Part shown: positions 1 to 4,886 of the stretch, one piece after another
Position numbering within the stretch: position 1 is the stretch's first letter
Layout: each line of letters begins with the position of its first letter
Assembly (NCBI GenBank): GCA_003450555.1
Contig: DMFQ01000017.1
Coordinates: forward strand, 1 to 5,398
Length of the DNA: 5,398 nt
Source of the DNA: Ktedonobacter sp.
GTDB lineage: Bacteria; Chloroflexota; Ktedonobacteria; Ktedonobacterales; Ktedonobacteraceae
Direction: 5' to 3'
The notes under the pieces: model-generated
What the model was told of the DNA's origin: nothing
The model's database searches: none
What the model saw: only the letters and a program-made list of their open reading frames with translations
Made by a program: the position numbers and the translations under genes

Positions 1-59
1 AAGATGGCATACGAGATAGGAGTCCGTCTCGTGGGCTCGGAGATGTGTATAAGAGACAG
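1..59 (+). other. Illumina Nextera i7 adapter remnant (non-genomic)
   Basis: These bases match the Nextera P7 adapter. Positions 1-17 are the 3' part of the P7 flow-cell sequence (ending GGCATACGAGAT, with one mismatch, T for C, at position 5). Positions 18-25 (AGGAGTCC) match the adapter form of Nextera index N705. Positions 26-40 (GTCTCGTGGGCTCGG) are the read-2 primer part, and 41-59 (AGATGTGTATAAGAGACAG) are the complete 19-bp Tn5 mosaic end. This is library sequence carried into the contig by a short-insert read-through. The organism's DNA starts at position 60, and nothing biological should be read into the mosaic end. Confidence 0.98.
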
Positions 60-65
60 CTAAGA

Positions 66-71
66 TATAAT
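66..71 (+). promoter_or_regulatory. candidate -10 box of the receiver gene promoter
   Basis: A perfect TATAAT lies 62 bases before the receiver-protein start codon. The matching -35 box would fall at about 43-48, inside the adapter, so it cannot be seen. If real, transcription would start near 78 and leave a leader of about 55 bases. A six-base match near a contig end is weak evidence by itself. Confidence 0.4.
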
Positions 72-133
72 ACGAGTACGTAATCAACTCAACTACAGCA
101 CGCATAGAGGTAGGAAGGAAGGTAGAGGAAAAT

Positions 134-553
134 ATGCCATGGGAGGTCATACCGCCAGCAGCACAAAGTCCACGTAGCGCCACAATCCTTATCGTCGAAG
201 ATGATGCTGATATCGGGAATTTTCTTCAGGAATTAATTGAAGAAGAGACGCCCTATAATTCGGCTGTTATTTCAAATGGTCTTCAGGCACTGGAGAAAGC
301 TCCGCAAATTCATCCATGCCTGTTGCTCTTGGATTATCGCTTACCTGGCATAAATGGGATAGAACTGTACGATCTTCTCCAGGAGAAAAAAGAGACGAGT
401 GGAGTGCCAGCAATCATGATGAGCGCTACATTACCAGTTGCAGAGCTACAACGGCGCGGCATCTATCAGTTACGCAAACCAATGGATATAGGGAGCGTCA
501 TCCGCATGATTACTCATGCTCTCGCTACCGCCGAAGAGCAGCAATTACATTAA
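134..553 (+). CDS. single-domain response regulator (receiver/REC protein)
   Basis: A 139-residue protein consisting almost only of a CheY-like receiver domain, about residues 16-131. The usual phosphorylation residues are all visible: the acidic pair D23/D24 in IVEDD, the phospho-acceptor D67 in LLLLDYRLPG, the switch residue S97 in MMSA, and K115 followed by a proline in LRKP. No DNA-binding or enzymatic output domain follows, so it probably relays phosphate or controls a partner by protein contact, in the cytoplasm. A cognate histidine kinase is not in the window. The start ATG has AGAGG at 124-128, five bases upstream, within a longer purine-rich run. The first 15 residues lie outside the domain. 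A GC-rich hairpin and tandem repeats begin eight bases after the stop. The family is clear from the motifs; the pathway it serves cannot be told. Confidence 0.92.
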   Translation: MPWEVIPPAAQSPRSATILIVEDDADIGNFLQELIEEETPYNSAVISNGLQALEKAPQIHPCLLLLDYRLPGINGIELYDLLQEKKETSGVPAIMMSATLPVAELQRRGIYQLRKPMDIGSVIRMITHALATAEEQQLH

Positions 554-560
554 AATGTAC

Positions 561-581
561 GGGCAGGGCTTGCCCCTGCCC
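561..581 (+). terminator. GC-rich hairpin downstream of the receiver gene
   Basis: GGGCAGGG (561-568) pairs perfectly with CCCTGCCC (574-581) around a five-base loop, starting eight bases after the receiver stop codon. There is no T-tract, so termination is possible but not the textbook intrinsic form. The left arm can also pair with the copies of CCCTGCCC in the next repeat units (588-595, 602-609), so the RNA could fold in alternative ways. Confidence 0.45.
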
Positions 582-655
582 TGCTGCCCCTGCCCTGCTG
601 CCCCTGCCCTGCTGCCCCTGCCTTGCTGTCCCTGCCTTGCTGTCCCTGCCCTGCT
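572..655 (+). repeat. 14-bp tandem repeat, six copies
   Basis: Six end-to-end 14-base units run without interruption. Units 1-3 (572-585, 586-599, 600-613) are identical: GCCCCTGCCCTGCT. Unit 4 (614-627) has one change (CCTTGCT), unit 5 (628-641) has two (GTCCC and CCTTGCT) and unit 6 (642-655) has one (GTCCC). The unit length is not a multiple of three and the array lies after a stop codon, so it is not coding. The gradient from identical to diverged copies suggests growth by replication slippage. All units contain the complement of the hairpin arm at 561-568. Confidence 0.93.
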
Positions 656-890
656 AATTCACAGCCGCTTTGAAAAAGAAGTCATAGGAACTATCTCTTC
701 ACACAAATTTTTGGTACAATACAAGTATCCAGTAAAAGTCTGCTAAAGTTGGCTCTAGTGCATAGTAAGAGGACCTCATTGAAAATGGGGTGCCGAGAGG
801 TATCGCTTCTCAGTTAGGAAGAAGAGAAGGATTTTCTCCAATTCTTTCCGCTTTGTATGCGCCCGTTAACGGAAACAGGAGGTACGTTTC
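656..890 (+). promoter_or_regulatory. intergenic promoter and long leader of the Lys-rich mini-gene
   Basis: No convincing gene was seen here. A candidate extended -10 (TGGTACAAT, 712-720) has no good -35. It would start RNA near 727, giving a leader of about 160 bases. The leader holds an imperfect hairpin (purine arm from 817, pyrimidine arm ending at 849), a perfect 10-bp palindrome CCGTTAACGG at 863-872, and then the strong Shine-Dalgarno AGGAGGT at 877-883. The length and structure suggest post-transcriptional control, but no known riboswitch class was recognised. Confidence 0.35.
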
Positions 891-1016
891 GTGGCAAATA
901 AAGAACAGAAAAAAGTACAAAAAGCTGCACCCAAGTCAAATAAACAAAAGAAAGAGATGCAGAAAGAGAAAAAGGCTTCTAAATCGAGCGGCGGCATCTC
1001 TTTGAAAAAAGAGTAA
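891..1016 (+). CDS. 41-residue lysine-rich small protein, unknown function
   Basis: A short reading frame starting with GTG, seven bases after a perfect Shine-Dalgarno (AGGAGGT, 877-883), and ending in TAA eight bases before a strong hairpin. The product begins MANKEQKKVQKAAPK and ends SGGISLKKE. Lysine makes up 14 of 41 residues and the rest is mostly Gln, Glu, Ala and Ser, so it is strongly basic, soluble and probably helical or disordered. There is no membrane segment and there are no cysteines. A longer frame, 790-1005 (71 residues, GTG start), overlaps in another register. It has no well-placed ribosome site, so the 41-residue frame is preferred. Such basic peptides could bind nucleic acid or ribosomes, but that is a guess from composition alone. 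I do not recognise the family. Confidence 0.68.
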   Translation: MANKEQKKVQKAAPKSNKQKKEMQKEKKASKSSGGISLKKE

Positions 1017-1024
1017 GCCTCTTC

Positions 1025-1081
1025 AAGAATGAAGAAGACCGGGCACCTGACTGCGTAAAGTGCCCGGTCTTCTTCATTCTT
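1025..1081 (+). terminator. 22-bp perfect hairpin terminator after the mini-gene
   Basis: The arm at 1025-1046 is the exact reverse complement of 1060-1081, separated by a 13-base loop. The upper stem is GC-rich (ACCGGGCAC with GTGCCCGGT) and the lower stem is A/G on the left and T/C on the right. No separate T-run follows; the pyrimidine-rich right arm (TCTTCTTCATTCTT) may do its work. It begins eight bases after the mini-gene stop and lies before the ftsZ promoter, which insulates the two genes. Confidence 0.82.
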
Positions 1082-1110
1082 GTGACCTGCCTGGATAGCT
1101 TCATACGTAC

Positions 1111-1140
1111 TTGACATGCTTGTTACAATGCGGGTAGAAT
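1111..1140 (+). promoter_or_regulatory. sigma-70-type promoter of ftsZ
   Basis: A perfect -35 box TTGACA (1111-1116) is followed after 18 bases by TAGAAT (1135-1140), one base off the -10 consensus. Transcription would begin near 1147 and give a leader of about 90 bases before the ftsZ start. It lies just after the hairpin that ends the preceding gene, so ftsZ is probably transcribed alone. Confidence 0.75.
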
Positions 1141-1234
1141 GCCTTTAAAGTAGTACACACCTGCCCATTTCAGTAGATTTTTTGTCGCTAAAAACTGTTT
1201 TACTGTTGAGAGAAATAAGAGAAATTGGGGGTTC

Positions 1235-2749
1235 ATGCAATCGATGTCGCACGATAATGCATTCAAGCGTAACATGGCCCCAAAGCAATGGACAGGGAAG
1301 TCTGAAGCAAGGCCAGACGTGTATCAGGAGGAGCAGGAGGATCAATGGGCCGTACTGCGGCACGAGGTAGAGTCGGAGGATGCGCTGCGCGTTCGACCTG
1401 ATTGGAACCAACGTGATACCGAAGAGGATGTCCTTCCTGCTCAATCACCCTCGAACGCGCTAGAACGAGCACCGCACCACGTTGATATTGTGGTGGCAGG
1501 TGTTGGCGGCGGCGGTGTGAATGCCGTCAATCGCATGATTAGCGCTCGCGTGCGTGGCGTGCGCTTCATTGCCATGAATACTGATGCTCAGGTACTTTCG
1601 CTTTCGGAGGCGCAAGGGCGCATCTGCCTGGGGCAACATTATACCAAAGGGCTGGGCGCAGGTGGCAATTCAGCGGTAGGTACGCGCGCAGCAACGGAGA
1701 GTACAGCCGAGATCCGTGCTGCCCTGGGAGATGCAGACCTGGTGTTTATCGCTGCCGGCATGGGTGGAGGCACTGGTACGGGTGGAGCTCCTATCATTGC
1801 ATCAATTGCTAAGAAAATAGGGGCATTGACGATTGGTATTGTCACCCTGCCCTTCAGCTTCGAGGGTTCGAGGCGCAGGCGGATTGCACAGGAGGGGCTG
1901 ACAGAACTCAGCGCAGAGATTGATGCGCTGATTACCATTCCCAATGATCGTTTACTCGCGACAACGGAACGTGATCACACCCTTGCCGATGCATTCAAGC
2001 TTGCTGACGATGTGCTCCGCCAGGGCGTCCAGGGAATCGCCGAAGTTATCAATGTTCCCGGCATGATTAACGTGGACTTTGCTGATGTCCGTAGCGTATT
2101 GCACGAAGCAGGTACCGCCTTGATGAGCATTGGGCAGGGACAAGGGCGTAACCGCGCTCAGCGTGCCGCAGATGAAGCTATTGCCGGAGGATTCCTCAAT
2201 GTCACCATTCGAGGTGCTAAGCGCGTCCTCTTCAATATCAGTGGGGGCGAGGATATGACGCTCTTTGAGGTAAACGAGGTAGCGGAACGCATCGCACAGG
2301 CAATTGATGATACAGCCGATATTACATTTGGCGCGGTGATCGATCCAATACTAAAAGATTCGATCCGTGTAACGCTCATCGCTGCTGGCATGGAGGAGCG
2401 CAGTACGGCGCGCATCCCGGCCATCCATCTCAATCAATCACTATCTACGCCAATAAACGTGACGCCGCCAAACGCGCCACAAAGTAAGCCTGTGACTCCT
2501 ATGACGCCACCTTCACGCTCAGCGAACCGGGATGGACAACAACGTCCTCAGAGTTACACACCGCAACCTACACCACCTCGACCGCCTCGCTCGTCTGGCG
2601 TACCAGGACGACAGCAGCGCAGCTTAGAGGATCTACGAGGAATTCGTAGCATGGGACGGCGCCGCGAGCCGCCAAAGGGACAACAAACAGACGAGGATGA
2701 GGGGGAAAGGGGAATCGAGATACCACCATACTTTAAGAAGTATGACTAG
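1235..2749 (+). CDS. ftsZ: cell division protein FtsZ with long N- and C-terminal extensions
   Basis: FtsZ is the tubulin-like GTPase that polymerises into the division ring at midcell. The core spans about residues 82-390. It contains the nucleotide loop GVGGGGVNAVN (89-99), NTDAQ (115-119), KGLGAGGN (138-145), the tubulin signature GGGTGTGGAP (177-186) and IPNDRLL (235-241). The T7 catalytic loop NVDFADV (279-285) keeps both aspartates (D281, D284), so it should be active. A Pro/Arg/Gln-rich linker (about 400-492) leads to a good C-terminal peptide, IEIPPYFKK (494-502), the site used by membrane tethers and regulators in known FtsZs. At 504 residues it is longer than the usual 350-420. About 80 polar residues precede the core. 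GGGGG (1227-1231) is only three bases from the chosen ATG; in-frame ATGs at 1244 and 1274 are alternatives. No ftsA, ftsQ or mur gene adjoins it. Confidence 0.95.
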   Translation: MQSMSHDNAFKRNMAPKQWTGKSEARPDVYQEEQEDQWAVLRHEVESEDALRVRPDWNQRDTEEDVLPAQSPSNALERAPHHVDIVVAGVGGGGVNAVNRMISARVRGVRFIAMNTDAQVLSLSEAQGRICLGQHYTKGLGAGGNSAVGTRAATESTAEIRAALGDADLVFIAAGMGGGTGTGGAPIIASIAKKIGALTIGIVTLPFSFEGSRRRRIAQEGLTELSAEIDALITIPNDRLLATTERDHTLADAFKLADDVLRQGVQGIAEVINVPGMINVDFADVRSVLHEAGTALMSIGQGQGRNRAQRAADEAIAGGFLNVTIRGAKRVLFNISGGEDMTLFEVNEVAERIAQAIDDTADITFGAVIDPILKDSIRVTLIAAGMEERSTARIPAIHLNQSLSTPINVTPPNAPQSKPVTPMTPPSRSANRDGQQRPQSYTPQPTPPRPPRSSGVPGRQQRSLEDLRGIRSMGRRREPPKGQQTDEDEGERGIEIPPYFKKYD

Positions 2750-2756
2750 CAGGCAA

Positions 2757-2811
2757 ACAAAAAGAAGGAGTGAGCAGTTGACTAAGCCATTTGCTCACTC
2801 CTTCTTTTTGT
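2757..2811. terminator. bidirectional 20-bp hairpin terminator between ftsZ and the KGG gene
   Basis: The arm 2757-2776 (ACAAAAAGAAGGAGTGAGCA) is the exact reverse complement of 2792-2811, with a 15-base loop. A run of A on the left side and T on the right gives a U-rich end to RNA made from either strand. It starts eight bases after the ftsZ stop and ends 21 bases from the KGG-gene stop, so it can end both converging transcripts. Confidence 0.88.
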
Positions 2812-2832
2812 CTGCGGAGTACGTAGTTACAC

Positions 2833-3096
2833 TTATTCGGAAGCAACGCGACCACGTTCACCGCCCATTTTGCCGATTTTAGAGTAAAATTCTGAACCAC
2901 GTTGACGTTTGGTAGACTCCCCACCCTTCTTTCCAATCTCAGCGTAGAATTGTGGCCCCCGTTTCTCTTTGACGGTTTCGCCACCTATCTTGCCAATCTT
3001 GGAGTAATGTTCACGGCCAAGTTTTTCGCGTACAGCCAGGCCACCATGTTTTGCCTTGAGTGATCCCGGTTCTGGTCCACGCTTTTTGTTTGTCAT
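2833..3096 (-). CDS. KGG-repeat stress-type protein
   Basis: An 87-residue, highly charged, hydrophilic protein built of near-perfect 20-residue repeats of the form SKIGKIGGETVKEKRGPQFY. Glycine pairs stand at 18-19, 38-39, 58-59 and 78-79, exactly 20 apart. The first unit is diverged and the last is cut short. This matches the KGG motif family (stress-induced bacterial repeat, as in GsiB-like general stress proteins), thought to be disordered hydrophilins protecting against drying or acid; that role is taken from the family and not shown here. The ATG at 3096 is chosen because AGGTGG (minus strand, 3105-3110) sits a suitable distance upstream. The frame stays open to 3141, but that extension has no ribosome site. 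It lies 92 bases downstream of larB on the same strand and converges with ftsZ. Confidence 0.87.
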   Translation of the reverse strand: MTNKKRGPEPGSLKAKHGGLAVREKLGREHYSKIGKIGGETVKEKRGPQFYAEIGKKGGESTKRQRGSEFYSKIGKMGGERGRVASE

Positions 3097-3188
3097 AGAA
3101 AGTCCCACCTCTCTAAAGCGCATACTTCCACATTGCCCCAACTCATTGCGCGCTGAAACATCTCTCGAACAGTGAGATCGCAGTTTCC

Positions 3189-4046
3189 CTACCGCGCTTG
3201 ATGCTCTCGTGCCTGCGCCACACGGTTGGCAATTAATGCCGCCGTAATACCCGCGCCAACACCATTATCTATGTTGACCACAGAGAGACCTGGCGCGCAC
3301 GTTTGCAACATCGAAAGCAATGCGGCAATACCATTGCCACCGAATCCATAGCCAATCGACGTCGGTAATCCAATTACAGGAACAGGAACAATCCCTGCTA
3401 CTACGGATGGCAACGCCCCATCCATACCAGCGGCTACGATGATCGCATCTACATCAGTGGCAAGCAAGTTACGTAATGGCTCTACCAGGCGATGTAAACC
3501 TGCTACGCCTACATCATAGATACAAGTCACGCGGCATCCCATTTCTTCAGCGATGAGCGCCGCTTCCTCAGCTACCGGAATATCGGACGTGCCAGCACTG
3601 ATAACTCCTACATGCCCTCCGCTGTGGGGTCGCACAAAGTCGGGTCTGTAGATCACCACTGAACGAGCCGCCTCATGAACACGAACAGTGTATTCTTGAA
3701 ACGCCACCTGAAGGGAACCTATAGCTTCAGGATGCACCCTGCTGACTATCGCTCTACCTGATTCTTTCAGCAATCCTTGCGCCATGGCAATGATCTGGGC
3801 TACTCCTTTTGTTTCACCAAAGATGACTTCAGGTGTTCCCTTGCGCCGCTCACGTCCTGAATCAGGACGTACCTCAATCCGTGTCCGTGATACATCATTA
3901 TGCTTCGGGTTCTGTAATTTCTGCTCCATTTCTTGAGAGAAATCGCTACTGTTGTGTCGCTCATCCTCCTTTGAAGAGTGTTGAGGTAATTCCTCTTGCA
4001 ACAACAGGTTCAGCAACTCCAGTTGCTCATCAGAGTAATGATTCAC
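3189..4046 (-). CDS. larB: LarB, nickel-pincer nucleotide cofactor biosynthesis carboxylase/hydrolase
   Basis: LarB performs the first step of nickel-pincer cofactor synthesis: it carboxylates the pyridinium ring of nicotinic acid adenine dinucleotide and cleaves the phosphoanhydride. The C-terminal half is PurE-like. Diagnostic blocks, with minus-strand codons in order, are RKGTPEVIFGETKG, SAGTSDIPVAEEAA, DVGVAGLHRL, AAGMDGALPSV, PTSIGYGFGGNG and MLQTCAPGLSVVNIDNG. The Cys in the last block matches the motif position of the catalytic cysteine. The start is uncertain. The frame is open from a GTG at 4205 (338 residues), with an ATG at 4133 (314) and a GTG at 4046 (285). I choose 4046 because the sequence then begins with a helix (YSDEQLELLNLLLQEEL) like other LarBs, the length is nearest the usual 250, and a weak AAGGT lies 11 bases upstream. 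A polar insert of about 40 residues precedes the core. No larA, larC or larE is nearby. Confidence 0.92.
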   Translation of the reverse strand: MNHYSDEQLELLNLLLQEELPQHSSKEDERHNSSDFSQEMEQKLQNPKHNDVSRTRIEVRPDSGRERRKGTPEVIFGETKGVAQIIAMAQGLLKESGRAIVSRVHPEAIGSLQVAFQEYTVRVHEAARSVVIYRPDFVRPHSGGHVGVISAGTSDIPVAEEAALIAEEMGCRVTCIYDVGVAGLHRLVEPLRNLLATDVDAIIVAAGMDGALPSVVAGIVPVPVIGLPTSIGYGFGGNGIAALLSMLQTCAPGLSVVNIDNGVGAGITAALIANRVAQAREHQAR

Positions 4047-4230
4047 AGAAAATACATACCTTGCATGGGATAGGGAGGGACATGTACAAAAACGACGTAT
4101 CAGGGAGCGTGCCAACCAGTCATAGTTTACCATAATTGCACCAATCGAGCAAGACAAGCATTCTACAAAAAGTGCTCTCCAAGATATTTCGGGCAGTAAA
4201 GGCACAGGTAATAGCCTTAAACCGGCGCCA

Positions 4231-4283
4231 TTTGTTCTATCTTTTGTTCTATCATAAAGAACATGGTCTTGCTATGGTATAAT
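4231..4283 (+). promoter_or_regulatory. divergent control region with extended -10 promoter for the lipoprotein gene
   Basis: An extended -10, TGGTATAAT (4275-4283), carries a perfect TATAAT. The -35 position is poor, as is common for extended -10 promoters. RNA would start near 4290, giving a leader of about 115 bases. Just upstream, TTTGTTCTATC occurs twice 12 bases apart (4231-4241 and 4243-4253). The second copy overlaps an inverted repeat GTTCT-N7-AGAAC (4246-4262) that covers the -35 zone. This looks like a regulator-binding site that could act on this gene and, if larB starts upstream, on larB as well. No regulator is encoded in the window. Confidence 0.55.
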
Positions 4284-4403
4284 TTGTTGGTATAAGGAAA
4301 TACTTCTAAGCTCTTGTTATGCGAGATTGTGACCAAAAACACATTTTCTCACAAAGTTCGTCTTTTTAACATGAACAATACTAAATTTTTGGAAATAGGA
4401 AAC

Positions 4404-4886
4404 ATGTATACATTTCGCTCTATAGTAGTAACCGTCCCTGTTCTTAGCTTGCTTCTGCTGCTGGCAGCGTGTACGCCATCTGTCGCCGGGCAGACCACTA
4501 CCAATACACAACAAACAGTGACCATCAATAAAGGATTTCAGTCGCAAGCATCGCCCATCCCTACCGTTCCACCCTATCGCTGTAGCGCCTGGTCATCAAA
4601 CAATGCCCCTCGCCCCAACTCGACGATCACAATTTACGCCAGGATCACGAAGAATATTGTTCCAGTGAGTGGTGCCAGTGCAACAGCTGTAGTACATTTC
4701 AAGAGCTCCGATCAACAGCTTGGCTCGCAGACGCTGAGCGATAATGGAGGGTATGTCACCTTCACTTTGCCGTTGCAAGGACAGCAACCCATCAACGTTC
4801 CAGCAACCGTTGATGTGACATTTACCAATCTTCCTGGAGCACATAGTCCTTTGCATTGCACGCCAGCTTTTTTCACTCCACAGTGA
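4404..4886 (+). CDS. secreted lipoprotein with a probable Ig-like beta domain
   Basis: A 160-residue precursor. Residues 1-22 are a lipoprotein signal peptide: a short start, a hydrophobic stretch ending in LLLLL, then the lipobox L20-A21-A22-C23. C23 should be lipid-modified and anchor the protein on the outside of the membrane. A Thr/Gln/Pro-rich linker (about 24-57) leads to a beta-rich domain (58-160) with ITIYARI, PVSGASATAVVHF, LSDNGGYVTFTLPL and ATVDVTFTNL. These resemble bacterial Ig-like or invasin-type folds (G-A-x-A-x-V-x-F and D-N-G-G-x-x-x-F patterns). C60 and C152 are the only cysteines in the mature part and could form a disulfide joining its ends. The frame is open from a TTG at 4314. 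The ATG at 4404 is preferred because it puts the signal peptide at the N-terminus and has a purine-rich GGAAATAGGA just before it. Its last 14 bases overlap the convergent fpg gene. No specific function is recognised. Confidence 0.85.
   Translation: MYTFRSIVVTVPVLSLLLLLAACTPSVAGQTTTNTQQTVTINKGFQSQASPIPTVPPYRCSAWSSNNAPRPNSTITIYARITKNIVPVSGASATAVVHFKSSDQQLGSQTLSDNGGYVTFTLPLQGQQPINVPATVDVTFTNLPGAHSPLHCTPAFFTPQ

Noticed and set aside
41..59. Tn5/IS50 mosaic end suggesting a transposon
   Set aside because: It is joined to the P7 adapter and an index in library order, so it comes from library preparation and not from a natural element.
572..655. CRISPR array
   Set aside because: The 14-base units are directly adjacent with no spacers.
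316..657. Cys/Pro-rich frames running through the tandem repeat (also 516-746)
   Set aside because: They overlap the receiver gene in other frames. The Cys/Pro/Leu content is only the translation of the 14-bp repeat, and no ribosome site precedes them.
785..817. Possible ten-codon leader peptide (MGCREVSLLS) upstream of the mini-gene
   Set aside because: The nearest purine-rich site AGAGGA is 11 bases away, and there is no codon run or attenuator-like pair of hairpins to suggest a regulatory peptide.
790..1005. 71-residue basic frame overlapping the Lys-rich mini-gene
   Set aside because: It has no Shine-Dalgarno at its GTG. The perfect AGGAGGT lies within it and serves the 891 GTG in another frame. 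Its basic tail is the out-of-frame reading of the lysine codons.
866..1117. 83-residue frame on the minus strand, rich in Phe and Cys
   Set aside because: It is the antisense of the AAA/AAG-rich mini-gene and crosses the perfect hairpin; no ribosome site is seen.
1639..1944. Antisense frames within ftsZ (also 1952-2143 and 2158-2433)
   Set aside because: The sense strand encodes the conserved FtsZ core throughout, so these are shadow frames.
3160..3178. ATCTC...GAGAT inverted repeat between larB and the KGG gene as a terminator
   Set aside because: The stem is only five AT-rich base pairs with a nine-base loop and no T-tract, so it is within chance.
3833..4135. Plus-strand frame opposite larB
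   Set aside because: It lies antisense to the larB N-terminal half, has no ribosome site and shows no recognisable motif.
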